Assembly: GCA_037951105.1 (NCBI GenBank)
Contig: JBAMJV010001308.1
Coordinates: forward strand, 149,551 to 213,550
Length of the DNA stretch: 64,000 nucleotides
Source of the DNA: Echinarachnius parma
Taxonomy: Eukaryota > Echinodermata > Echinoidea > Clypeasteroida > Echinarachniidae
Direction of reading: 5' to 3'
A program made the position numbers and the translations under genes. Under the pieces are notes generated by a model. The model did no database searches. It saw only the letters and a list, made by a program, of their open reading frames with translations, and was not told the origin of the DNA. This document shows positions 22,649 to 33,787 of the stretch, one piece after another (within the stretch, counting starts at the first letter, position 1; every line of letters begins with the position of its first letter).

Positions 22649-24340
22649 AGCTGTATATGGGCAATTCCACGAAAAATGTTACCCAAGGATGGAAAAATTA
22701 AACTCATGGGACAGCCTTGTTAACTACTGGATAGTAATGAGGAAGGACCATATTTTGATGACTAAAGGAAAAAAGTTTGAAATTCAATGCAGAATATTTT
22801 TTTTTTTGGCCATTGAAGTTGGGACAAAGATTTTATGTATTACCCCCCCGAAATGATGAAATTTGCATCCGTTGTTTGTGAAATAGAATTTAAAAATATG
22901 GATCACTTCAGAACAATAATTCTACTTCTAATGTCTTGTTTATGCTTTGTTTTAACATCATAGAAAAGGAAATTGTGTAAAAATCTTTACTTTTTGAAAA
23001 CTGTTATTGGATAAAATCTTGATTCTTACAACATTGATTTGTAATGTCCGTGACGTTTTAGATATAAAAGTTTTTGTAGAGGCAGAAGTCCTAATTAAAT
23101 TTAATTCAAAATTCATTTGCAAAGCTAGAATGTTATATCATAAAGTATATCAAGAGCATTTACTAAAATATTTGATGGTTTGTCCAGAATGGCGTCACGG
23201 ACATTACGTCACGGCTGCGTCACGGACATTACATACACAGTGAAAAGTATAAAAAAGCAGAGCAAAAAAATATCAAGCATTATGTTCTTATGTAAATGTC
23301 TTAGTTTAGCCAAGAAATAAGATAATCCCAAGTAACAGGGGCACTACTACCTTCCTGGTTTAAGTTTTAATAAATTGTATCGTTAATCAGATAGTGAACT
23401 TTGAGTCAGTACTCTGAACTATTTATAAAAACTAAATTCATTGCTTAATTTGAACATGCATGTCTCAATAATCAATAAAGACTTGACTATAACTTACTGG
23501 GAGGAGAAAGAGATGGTTAAATCTCATAAGTATGATCAAATTGCAAAAATTATACTTTTAGTCCATGATTTTCCATGTGTTATGCCCATGATGTACACAA
23601 CTTTTTATATTTTACAATTTGTTGGCACAAAACAGCATTGTACCTGATTAAAAAGTGTATAATATTGTTTTAAATAGTTGAACATCTTGTTTACTGCACA
23701 TTCTGTTGAAAATTTCAAATTTTACAATAATTTTGGAAAAACTTATTAATATTTTTAAAATAATTTTTTGCTAATTGAAAACAAATTGAAATATAATTTT
23801 TTTTTTCAAAACTGTTTGATTACATATCAAATGTACAATTAAAAAAGTTTCATGCACAATGGAGCATTTTTTGCGGGTTATTTCTGAGTTTAGATAAAGT
23901 GGACAAAAGTGTAATGTCCGTGACGCTGAAAATGTAATGTCCGTGACGCAATGTTTTGTTGTCTAGATCACATATGCCTGGCCCGTTTCCCCCAAAACAA
24001 CTTGGATTCAATTCATCATTGCCTGTTCTATAATTAAATACCTAAATCACCTTTGTGAGGTCTCAGAACTCACAGACTTTTGCAAAGATGTATATGGATG
24101 CAAAAAGTCATGTCCAAAAGATGTAATGTCCGTGACGGCGCACATTTTGCAGAATTACTCAGTAACGAATTGGATAAATGTTCTGAAACTTTTTTTGCAT
24201 ACTAAACCAGGATATTGCTTTGTAATCAAAATAAAAGTTAGACATTTGTTAGAGGTATGAATTAGTAGTGGCATTGGAAAGTCATGAAAATTCTCTGATT
24301 TGTAATGTCCGTGACGCTGGAGTTGCCCATATATACAGCT
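22649..24340. mobile_element. Uncharacterised 1.7-kb element reiterating GTAATGTCCGTGACG
   Basis: The ends are inverted copies of AGCTGTATATGGGCAATTCC; the right end reads TGGAGTTGCCCATATATACA then GCT. Inside, the exact 15-mer GTAATGTCCGTGACG occurs five times on the plus strand (23041, 23911, 23934, 24123, 24302) and twice on the minus strand (23193, 23218). The last copy abuts the right terminal repeat. There is no transposase frame. Reiterated subterminal words are known transposase-binding sites in several DNA transposon superfamilies; that role here is inference. Confidence 0.7.
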
Positions 24341-25261
24341 CTATGCATACATAATCACGTACAATCTCTATTGGCATGGCGCGCACGCACGGAATATTTC
24401 GCTGCCACTATTATTGTACGCGTAATGGGAATACTGCCTGTCCAAGCGAAACGCAATTTCTCTAAATTTTGGCCGGTACATCGTACATTCACCGCTGTAC
24501 GAAATTATTTCAACTTTGTAAGTAACATTACATACTTTATACAGTTACCAATTGCTGTAAAACCCATGATACGTCACAAGTCTGAGATATTTCTATAGCT
24601 TATTTTATTAGCTTTCAAATGATATAACAAATTCAGTATGTCTGCATTCAGAATATAGCTTTTTAGAGTGTGGTATTTTCGGAACCGAGTATAGTCGGTT
24701 CCCGGGTGTGAGTGTGTGAAACAGGGCCCGTATTAACTCGGTTCCAGGAAGAAACGGGTTAATGCCAATTATAATTTTCCAGCTTTTTTGGCAGGCTATC
24801 AAAAGGTTTCGAGGCACTATGAAATTGACTATTTCGAATAAGTTGGTGCAACTCTTCAATTTTCGAATTTTCGTGTTGTAATCTATGATTTAAACCTAAC
24901 ACAAAAAGTAAGTCACCCCTTAAACAAATCATTTTAATGTAATGACCACAAATTGTTTTAAATATTCGCTCTTACCAACAAAGCTTTTGGGTAGTTTAGA
25001 CAATTATATGTAAAAAAGGAGATAATTATTCATTCCTGGTTGACTGAGCACGAATTCAAGACAAAATTACCATATTTCAAAATTCACAACTTAAAGTGAT
25101 TTCATTCCTGCAGCTTATACTGACTATCGAGAAATGTTATTGTTCTTTAATTACATTTAATACATTTGACGATATGTACCCTTCTAAAAATAAAAATGGA
25201 CGGAATTTCAGACTGCATTGTGTAAAAACATCTTGGTTTATTTGTTTACCTTTTAATTTTT
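24341..25261. other. No supportable gene
   Basis: Short frames only. A local inverted pair, GGAACCGAGTATAGTCGGTTCC, sits at 24681-24702 with a related AACTCGGTTCCAGG at 24736. Otherwise nothing recognised. Confidence 0.3.
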
Positions 25262-26620
25262 TTATTTCCACAAATGGGTGGAACACCCTAGTCAGCACAG
25301 CTGTTTTTCTTAGGGGTCCAATTAAAAATACATGACATTTTTGTTTTTGTTTACACAAGAACAAAACAATACTAATCAATATAACTAAGTTTATATACAC
25401 TGTACAAAAGAAAAATAAAACAAAAATCCCCACCCACCAACAGAAATGATTACTTACACCGGGCCCCAAGCCTTTTACAATTCATTGTCCTAAAAGTTCA
25501 TCACAATTATTAAAGTAGCTTTTTGTAATGAGTTTAATTTCTTTTTACTTATTTCAATCGATGGACTCGATTTCATATCGTCAGAAAGACTGTCTCACAA
25601 TTTCCCTCCTCTAACAATAATTTTCCTTTTGCCATAATAGTTGTAGGTCTAGTAATCACTAACTTTTTACCAGTTCTTGTTTGAAATCTCACGTCTCTTA
25701 ACAATATAACTTATATATATGAAGAGCTCGGTTCCAAAAGGCGCTAAATCCACTTTCCATAAACAAAATTGAGTTAACGATATATCTACATTTATAAGCT
25801 ACGTAGCTATCTAGGAATTCACATTTGACGACAAATTACTCACTCAAAATCAAAATATAGAAAGTTCAATTTTCATATTCCCATAGGCACGTGTGCAAAG
25901 TTGGGCAAAGAGACCTGTTTTCCTCGAAAGTTGAAAAAGTGGATATAGCGCCTTTTGGAAGAAAGCTCTTCATATATAAAGGACAATTTCTATGTACAGC
26001 TCGTTAACCAGTATGAGCTAACTGTTTGATCCTTCGGAGTTCCAATTTATCTAGCTTAGTTTGTTTATACAAGGCTATAGTAGGCTACAGTTGGGTACAT
26101 ATAATCAATTTAAATTGCTACTCTCAAAAAGCATTGTTGTAATGTTTGTAATTTATGGCGATTAGTTGTAATAGTGTTGCCCCAAACAACGTTACAATAA
26201 TCAAAATTTGGTTGTACAAATGATTTATGAAACATTAAAGCTGTTCAGTTATAAATAAAAGTCTGAATTCTTTTCAAAAGATGGAGTGACTTAAGCATTT
26301 TTCATGAACATAAGTAACATGATTATTCCAGTCTAATTTCTCATCAATTATTACACCAAGATATTTGCATGAGCGAACTCATTGTATAATCATATCATTA
26401 ATACATATAGAATGATTTTCAAAAATATGTTGCAATCATTTAAACGTTGGGCTGATCCAAGCACCATAAATTAACAGTTATTTAATAATCGTGTTCAATT
26501 TCCCGGCAAGCCTATTTTTCTTTGCTAATTTTCAATCACTTATTTATATTGACAGTTAGTTTATTTTCAATTGAATAGGTTAAGATAAGATTATGATTAA
26601 CTGTTTAGGGGAGCACTCTC
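25262..26620 (-). mobile_element. Decayed LINE 3' half, split by MITE D
   Basis: On the minus strand 26440-26140 encodes CKYLGVIIDEKLDWNNHV and, after a stop and frame change, FDYCNVVWGN, both standard RT C-terminal signatures. The 3' UTR continues to 25262, where GGGTGGAACACCCTAGTCAG and AGGGGTCCAATTAAAAATA match the tail of the LINE at 36.94 kb (GGGTGGATGGCCC, GGGGTCCACAAACATAAAA). The copy is truncated, has stops, and is interrupted at 25719-25973. Confidence 0.75.
25719..25973. mobile_element. MITE D (ATGAAGAGCT ends), copy 2
   Basis: 255-bp near-identical partner of 13746-14002, flanked by TA-rich sequence (TATATA on both sides). The high similarity of the two copies implies recent activity. 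It lies within the 3' half of a dead LINE. Confidence 0.9.
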
Positions 26621-26809
26621 TTTTCATGTTATGTTTAAACGGGGCCTTAATTAAATGCGTGTCGACAACTATGAAACTAAATGGAGTGGAAAATTGTGTA
26701 ACAAACGTAAAATACAATTATAGTAAAGCGTTTCTTCCAACGAACTTTTAATTGGTCAACGCGGTCAAGTGTCATAAACGAAGTTTCACTATGAAACTGT
26801 GCTTTGAGT

Positions 26810-28057
26810 TTAAGGTAAATATTCAGCTTCTTCCACACATTTAATGCCACAAGTACTATTCCCCTCCAGAAATAGCCACCTATTGTTTATGGTAGCATCC
26901 CACAAGAGTTTTGCGTTCTTGGGTGATACGTCCCATACCAGATGGCCCATTCTAAGCGCAAGGAGAGACGCTTCTGTTTTAACGTAATATGGTTCTAAAT
27001 TGAATTCGACATAAAATGTATTGAGTGAATTCCGATTTCGCATATTAATACCAACCTTTTTCATAATCAGCCCAACGAAGACGTCATCAAGCGGATAGTT
27101 GTACATATCTTTCGAAGCATGGTACAGCTTTGCTGCTACATCGATGGAGAAGACGTACCCGGCACCACGTGGAAACATTGGGTATGTGTCTGGAGAATAC
27201 AGACTCCGTGGGATGCACCACTTGCTGCTGCTGTCCCTATTGACTTGTTCCATGAATGAAGTGAACATTCCAGCAAGATAATCCCTCCGGAACTTAGCTG
27301 GGGCTGATGTCAGGTCCCTGACCAGGGCCTCGACGTTGAGCACTCCGTCGTCATCCATCTTTATGACGAAGTCGGCGTCCTTGCAGAAGGTGGCAGCCCA
27401 CTTAAAGGCCATGAGGGTCTTGAGCGTCAGATTGTAGTAGGCGTCGATGAAGTTCTCCTGGACAATGTCCCCGTACATATTTGACTCCCTGCGGATGACA
27501 TCCATCAGCCCCTTGTCCGGGGAAGACCCGAGGAGGAACAGCGTTCTGGTTGGCAGCTTGTTCTTGATGCTCCAACCGAGCCATGTCTCGCGAACAGTCT
27601 CACGTCGCCCGATGTTAGCCAGTCCTGAAGACACTAGGATAAGCAAGGTGGTGTTGCCCCGATCACGATTATGACTCCAGTCACATTTATCCGCAGGATT
27701 TATAACGTATCCATAGGTATGTTTATCAAGTGTAGGGCGCCAACCAGTTTCTTCCATCCACTTGCATTTTTCGGAGTTAAACTGAAAGTATTCGGGGATG
27801 TCTACGTGCCAATTCCGCACTGGTTCCTTCTCCTGTTTCCGTGTCTCATTGGCTTTAACATCATTTCCCTCAGCATTCTCAGGACGTTCTTGGCTTATTC
27901 CACCCGGGTGACGTTGAACGAAATCACGGTCATAAATGTCATGTTCATTCCTGCTTCTTATCAAAAAGTGAAACAAGAAAGGTGCCAATGAAAAAATAAA
28001 CAGAAGAGAGAAAATTGTCCGTCTTAAACACGGCATGATGGAGTAAGTTTTATCCAT
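26810..28057 (-). CDS. Beta-1,3-glycosyltransferase, GT31 family (type II membrane protein)
   Basis: Single uninterrupted exon of 415 codons. GT31 enzymes transfer galactose or N-acetylglucosamine from a UDP-sugar in beta-1,3 linkage in the Golgi lumen. A short cytoplasmic tail is followed by one hydrophobic segment (about residues 12-33), a stem to about 85, then the catalytic domain. Family motifs in order: RRETVRETW (151-159), ESNMYGDI (191-198), FIDAYYNLTLKT (203-214), metal-binding DDD (235-237), YPMFPRGAGYVFS (292-304) and YPLDDVFVG (321-329), where the usual Glu of EDV is Asp. Sequons NET, NTT, NLT and NST are present. A second ATG at codon 8 (ATCATGCC, A at -3) would give a shorter tail and may be the real start. 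A TTTATT (AATAAA on the coding strand) lies about 245 bp downstream. The acceptor substrate cannot be told from sequence. Confidence 0.93.
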   Translation of the reverse strand: MDKTYSIMPCLRRTIFSLLFIFSLAPFLFHFLIRSRNEHDIYDRDFVQRHPGGISQERPENAEGNDVKANETRKQEKEPVRNWHVDIPEYFQFNSEKCKWMEETGWRPTLDKHTYGYVINPADKCDWSHNRDRGNTTLLILVSSGLANIGRRETVRETWLGWSIKNKLPTRTLFLLGSSPDKGLMDVIRRESNMYGDIVQENFIDAYYNLTLKTLMAFKWAATFCKDADFVIKMDDDGVLNVEALVRDLTSAPAKFRRDYLAGMFTSFMEQVNRDSSSKWCIPRSLYSPDTYPMFPRGAGYVFSIDVAAKLYHASKDMYNYPLDDVFVGLIMKKVGINMRNRNSLNTFYVEFNLEPYYVKTEASLLALRMGHLVWDVSPKNAKLLWDATINNRWLFLEGNSTCGIKCVEEAEYLP

Positions 28058-28082
28058 TCAAATTATTATAACCATAGCCCAA

Positions 28083-28340
28083 CGAAATGATCCGTTCTGG
28101 TATAATACGACGTAAAACTGTCTGTCTGTCCGGGGGATATATATATTCGTCAAGTACATTAATTCCACAAAAGTACAGCACTACGTGCATGGAATGGGCG
28201 CGTCGAACAATGCACGCTGAATGGGGCCATCTACAAAGTACATACGCATATTTTATAAATGCAAAATCTTCTCCGTGGGAGGGGGATACCCCCTCCCAAA
28301 CCCTCCCTATTTAGCTCTGCCCTAGCCCTCGGTAGCTTTG
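28083..28340 (+). repeat. Dispersed repeat, Helitron-like words and CCCTCCC stretch
   Basis: CTGTCTGTCTGTCCGGGGG echoes the 5' part of the Helitron at 7743. It is followed by GTGGGAGGGGGATACCCCCT, a self-complementary stretch belonging to the C-rich dispersed repeats seen at 32.5 and 62.7 kb. No clear ends; a fragment lying directly upstream of the GT31 gene. Confidence 0.4.
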
Positions 28341-28558
28341 CCCCTCGGGACTCAATCTTGGCAATAGGTTAAGTTGTTGGATTATACATAATGTGGCATA
28401 TGGTGATGTAAAACCTGTGTATGACGCTAAATATAAATGAAATATTTGTGTTTGTGTTGGGGTGCATATTCATGAGTGTGTCAATTATTTGTTTTCTTCG
28501 TGAAAATATATTTAAAATTTCTGGTCGATCAAATCATAACACGCTTTCCCATATATTA

Positions 28559-31500
28559 GTCAAGGAGCTTGAAAATTCCCGTGGGATTTTTGGTATGAAA
28601 GCAAGCCACCTATTCAAATGTCTCAAGGGCATCCCAAAAAACAATAAAAAACATGATTGCACTCTGAAATCTGGTGCAGGTGGCCAGCAGAGGGCACCCT
28701 TTAACCTAACAAAAGTCCGGGCTATTTGAAGTTTTTTTCCGTAGGGGTCATTATGCCCCCCTTAAGATCTTGGCCTTGAAATGCCCAATCATCGTGAAAA
28801 CTTGCATGCATTTCAAGTAAGATGTAAACAATACCATGTTATTTTTGTTTTCTTTGAAAAATTCACTAATTTGCATATTTATGGTAATTTATGCAAAAAA
28901 GGTAATAAAATTCTAATTTTTGCCCATAAATCATATATTCTCCATAATTAAACATTGATTTTCACTACATATATTCTTTAGACAATTTTGAATAATAATA
29001 CAACAACAAAAATTGGAAGAGCCCGGTTATTCCTTATGTTTTCTATTGTTTTGATAATTTCTTATGTATTTTTTTGTTTTTTAACTTTTGTTTTTCATTG
29101 TTTTTGTTGTTTTATTTTATTTCTAACTTTAATTGAATCATTTTGACTCCAAAAACAAATACCTAAAAGGTAAACAAGACCAATTAGCCAATGATATATC
29201 TGTTTTTATGAAAACTGATATTTCCATACGTTTTGTACACAAATCACGAAAATTAGCGAATTTCGGGCTTACATGCAGTTACAAAAGGTCACGTGACTTT
29301 GTAACAAAACGTCAAATTTTCAAAAAATTTGTTTTAAAAGATGCGCAAGACTCAAAAGAAGAAAGTCATCAAGCGGCGGGGCGTCATCCTTACGCGTTTC
29401 TGAGCAATCAGACAAATTCCGGAGGGGGGGGGGCATGATGGCCCCCCGGCCTTATTGGGGTTAATCGAGCTAAGGGATATTATGACAAGCAACGGTCAGC
29501 CATGGGTGTCGGTGATTCCAATACCTCTCAAACAGTAGACAGTTACCAAGTGGTCGTAGGAACTTCATCCGGTTTTAATCAAATCCCTTTGACAAGGAGC
29601 TGTGCTTTTTTGTGATTGTACGTTGGACGCTTGCAGTTGGAGTTGCCAACCACCAGGCCATGTGAAGCAAGAAAATCGTCAACATCGTAAATAGTTGGAT
29701 ACACACTCCTAAACGGTTGGAAGGGTAATTTGTGACTTCTGCCCTACAGTGAATGAAGGCCAATGGTAATGTCTACATACCCTCATATGTTGTAACTAGG
29801 AGAGACACATATATTTCGCAGTAGACAACATTGACTTCTTAGAAGACATTGCAGATGGGAAGCGCACCCTGCATGGGACAGCGATGGCAATTTTACAAAA
29901 GAAGCCAACATGACAATGAGTGAATGAGGCACCTAGATGTATAATCCCCAGTCAGCTTTGAGAGACACACACCGAAGGATCTGATGACATGAGCAACTAC
30001 TAAGCTGCTTGACTGTCAAAAACCAAATAGCAAAACAAAAACAGTATGTGTCTCCTTCGGACTAAGACGTATCAAGACCCTCCACAACCATCAAATGGCT
30101 CCCTTCCAGATGTTACCTTACTGATGGGTCGAACCGTGGTTAGGTATCAGCAGCGAGCATTCAGAGATGATGATGAAGCAGTCCTATAATGGGACGATCT
30201 TACATGAAACTGCCACCCGAGAACAAACTGGTATCCTAAAATGATATACATACCATCCACTAATTGCCAGTGAGTTACTATACCAACCAAATGAGTAGGC
30301 ACACCGCTACATTATAAAAGCACACGTTGGCACATCACTGAAACTCATTACTCACTGTGCGCATGTAAGCCCAACGGATTAGCGCTAAAGTCATGGGTCC
30401 AAAACGCAAAACTGTGATCTCCCGTGAGTTGGGCCTGTACAAGTCAGCAAAGCATCTGCAGATGGCCCACAATAACATGAACCACTTGGTACTGCGGCTA
30501 GGGGACTTTCACACCGTCATGGCACATCTTAGTTGGATTAGCCCGTACATCGAGACAAGGGGGCATCAGATTCTTCTGGCCGGACACAGATGTATACGAA
30601 TCATTGACAGTGAAGCAGATCATTGCGGGAAAGCATGTGAGGAGAGCGATGGAAACACATTCATTTTGTTAACCTTATACAGTCACTGTTCCATCTGAAG
30701 TCCATCTTGAGACCGCATTATGGCAGTATCCCAATGTATGTATGTAGCAACACCAACTTCGTAACTGGAGTTGGTACAAAACAATGTGGCATTCCCCTGA
30801 CTAGGCTGCAGCTGCTTTGCCATTATTGAATGCCTCTAGTGGAGCTGATAGCACTGCCTTTGCTGAATGTCCACAGAATACCTGCTGCTGAGAACTAGAC
30901 ACAGTTCGACAAATTAGTCAGGCAACATCTGGAAGGGAACCATTTGATGGTTATTGAGGGTCCTTACTTTGTCCGAAGGAGGCATAGACCGGGGTTTGTG
31001 TTTTGCTATTTGTATTTGGACAGTCAAGCATCTATGGTAGTTGCACAGGTCAGTATATGGGATGTCTCTCAAAGCTGGATGGGTCTCTAGTCTATGTGCC
31101 TCATTGTAATGTTGGCATCGTTGTCCCATTCAGGGAGCGCTTCCCATCTGCAATGTCTTCTGGAAAATCAACGTTTTCTTCTGCGAAATATGTGTCTCGT
31201 CCTTTACAACATACAATATGTAAACACCATCAGAAGTCTTCATGCACTGTAGGACTGAATAAATTTCCCTTCCAACCGAGTGTGTATCCAACTATTCACG
31301 ATGTTGACGATTTCTTGCTTCACATGGCCTGGCGGTTGGCAACTCCAACTGCAAGCGTTCAACGTACAATCACAAAAAAGCACAGCTCCTTGTCAAGGGA
31401 TTTGATTAAAACCGGATGAAGTTCCTACCACACTTGGTAACTGTCTACTGTTTATGTGTTTGAGGTATTGGGATCACCGACACCCATGGCTGACCGTTGC

Positions 31501-32428
31501 TTATCCCTCGGCTCGATTAACCCTAATAAGGCCGGGAGGCCCATCATGCCCCCCCCCCCTCCGGAATTGTTATGATTGCTCAGAAACGCGAAAGGATCAC
31601 GCCCCGACGCTTGGTGACTTCCTTATTTGAGTCTTGCGCATTTTTAAAACAAATTTTTCGAAAATCAGACCTTTTGTTACGAAGTCACGTGACCTTTTGT
31701 CAGTGCATGTCAGCCCGACATTCGCTAAATTTCGTGATTTGTGTACAAAACATGGAAATATCAGTTTTCATTAAAACGGATATATCATTGGCTAATTGGT
31801 CTTGTTTTACCTTTTAGGTATTTGTTGTTGGAGTCAAAATAGTTCAATTAAAGTTAGAAATAAAATAAAACAACAAAAACAATGAAATACAAAAGTAAAA
31901 AAACAAAGAAATACATAAGAAATTATCAAAACAATAGAAAACATAAGGAATAACCGGCTCTTCCAATTTTTGTTGTTGTATTATTATTGAAAATTGTCTA
32001 AAGAATATATGTAGTGAAAATCAATGTTTAATTATGGAGAATATATGATTTATGGGCAAAAATGTGAATTGTATTACCTTTTTGCATAAATTACGCATAA
32101 ATGATGCAAATAAGTGATTTTTCAAAGAAAACAAAAAGACATGGTATTGTTTTACATCTTACTTGAAATGCATGCAAGTTTTCACGATGATTGGGCATTT
32201 CTAGGCCGAGATCTTAAGGGGGGCATAATGACCCCTACCGAAAAAAACTTCAATAGCCCGGACTTTTGTTGGGTTAAAGGGTGCCCTCTGCTGCCACCTG
32301 CACAAGATTTCAGAGTGCAATCATGTTTTTTATTGTTCTTTGGGATGCTCTTGAGACATTTGAATAGGTGGCTTGCTTTCATACCAAAAATCCCACGGTT
32401 CTTTATTTCGGTGAACATGCTCCTTGAC
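28559..32428. mobile_element. 3.9-kb near-palindromic DNA element
   Basis: Left (28559-30122) and right (30918-32428) arms are reverse complements over about 1.5 kb each, around a loop of about 0.8 kb. The ends are GTCAAGGAGCTTGAAAATTC and, reversed, GTCAAGGAGCATGTTCACCG; flanks are TATATTA and TATATAA. Landmarks shared by both arms include GGAGGGGGGGG tracts, CGGCCTTATT and CCTTGACAAG words. The loop and inner arm carry remains of a transposase-like protein. Confidence 0.85.
30393..31030 (+). pseudogene. Remains of a transposase-like protein
   Basis: The frame beginning at 30393 contains LVLRLGDFHTVMAHL, matching the [LI]xRLGxxHxxMxxL box of the protein in the 57-64 kb element (there PRLGGMHMLMSFVG), followed by the SPYIETRGHQ region. 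Further on (30908-31000), another frame reads HLEGNHLMVIEGPYFVRRRH, reminiscent of the downstream part of the same repeat-protein family. Stops separate the parts. It would have been the transposase of the surrounding 3.9-kb element. The assignment rests on short motifs and is moderate. Confidence 0.5.
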
Positions 32429-33280
32429 TATATATAAAGTCAATGTTAGAGCCCGAATTTCCTTTCTAGGTAAGCACCAGACTGCACATTTCAAGTCCAA
32501 AAATGCAAAAGCTCCCTACCGTGAGAGGGGGGACATCACCCCCCCCCCCCTTCCCACACCTCCCCCCACTCAGTCACTCGCTCCTTGCAATGTCTCATCA
32601 TCCACATTTGGCGTCAAAGTTGCAGCACTGCGAGTGTGGGTTGGGCATGAGCCCCTACACATATCAAAATCGTGAGCCCCCATAAGCTTAATATAGTTTT
32701 GCCCCCCCCTCCCCCCCCCCCCCCCCCACAAAGCCAAAACTGCTTCCGGCCCGCCTGGTCACGACCATCTTAACATCTAACCCCCCCCCCCCCCCCCCTC
32801 CCACTGAGATGACTTTCAAGCAATTGTCTTGGTCTCGGCCGCGAACAAATTGTCTGGTCCAGTGACGGCAAATCATCCCCCCAGGTGTAGAACCTGTCTA
32901 CGCCACTGCCCGTACGCACATACGCAAATTTTCGGATGAGTTCCAGTACATGCGCAGTTTTCAAACACTGTTTTCAAAGAGTACAATCCCAACTTACTGA
33001 ACCGGTGATGGGTCTAGTATTCATTCTAGATATGGGGATTTGCAAAATCTAGGACTAGTAGGGACTGGTTAACCTGTTATACGTCGTGGAACATCGAGCC
33101 GGGTATAGATAGTACTGACACAAAAGCTGCGTATATGCTGCGGTATGCTTTTTTGCGCACGCAAAACGGTGAGACTCCCTCCCCCCTGTATGCATACCGT
33201 ACGCATCGGCGCGAACCCCCCCTCCCCCCCTAAAGTGCGAACGTACTTTGTAGATGGCCCCAATGGCCATTGCATCTGCG
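32429..33280. repeat. C-rich dispersed repeat cluster
   Basis: At 32455-32600 the words GCACCAGACTGCACATTTCA and AAAATGCAAAAGCTCCCTAC, then ACCCCCCC and CACACCTCCCC, match copies at 62685-62815 and, more weakly, 62333-62490. Several poly-C runs follow (32700-32730, 32780-32800). Gly/Pro-rich open frames here are homopolymer artefacts. Confidence 0.7.
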
Positions 33281-33284
33281 CGCG

Positions 33285-33330
33285 ACTTGAAGCTACCGGA
33301 AGTCATCCGGCGCCATTGCTTACGCACCCC
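33285..33330 (+). promoter_or_regulatory. Possible TATA-less promoter element (ETS-type site)
   Basis: ACCGGAAGTCATCCGGCGCC contains CCGGAAGT, the GABP/ETS core, and an inverted ATCCGG, followed by GCCATTG, in a locally CpG-rich stretch. It lies about 330 bp upstream of the first recognised exon of the SWIM-protein gene. ETS plus YY1-like words are common in TATA-less animal promoters. Suggestive only. Confidence 0.25.
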
Positions 33331-33622
33331 AAAAACCGAAACGATCTCCGATAGGTGTATGCCGTACTGTGTATCTTGCTAAATTTGTCTACGTTAGATT
33401 TGGATTAAATTCATGCTTTCCTGATATTGTTGCTTCATCGTGATGAATTAACATCATCGAGAATGCCTTGCTGCGCTGCGATTAATTGCACGATCTCAAG
33501 ACGGTCGTGGAAATCGCGAGAAAGATTCTTGCGATTCTGTTCCAATTTCTTAGTTGTTACCCAAGTCTCTGAATGATTTTTTTTTCATGAACAATGTTTT
33601 TTTTTTCTCCACTCCCTTTCAG

Positions 33623-33786
33623 GTTGAACTACGTTGCCAGCACAACACTATGCCTAGATGTTCAGTATCAAAGGAGCGGAAACAGAATAAGAACACTAAC
33701 TGCCCTGCAACGATTCAGATGTGGATCTTCAAGTTGAAGGATAGTGCCTCTAATCCTCCTTCATCCACAGAGCTGAAGTACAAACG
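33623..33786 (+). CDS. SWIM-protein gene, first recognised exon
   Basis: Acceptor CCCTTTCAG precedes GTTGAACTACG; donor is AAACG then GTCAGT. Encodes ELRCQHNTMPRC and NTNCPATIQMW, the Cys/His-containing N-terminal block of the family, ending in the first two bases of an Arg/Ser codon. A still earlier exon should exist (the block starts mid-domain) but I could not find it. A C-rich repeat begins right at the donor. Confidence 0.7.
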
Positions 33787-33787
33787 G

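Noticed and set aside
22429..22723. Overlapping 92-codon frames on both strands
   Set aside because: Mirror-image frames over a local inverted repeat at the edge of a transposon; no recognisable protein.
33461..33552. THAP-like start MPCCAAINCT
   Set aside because: Only the first Cys pair spacing is suggestive; the AVPTIF box and C-x2-H pair are not found, so it is mentioned only as a possible first exon.
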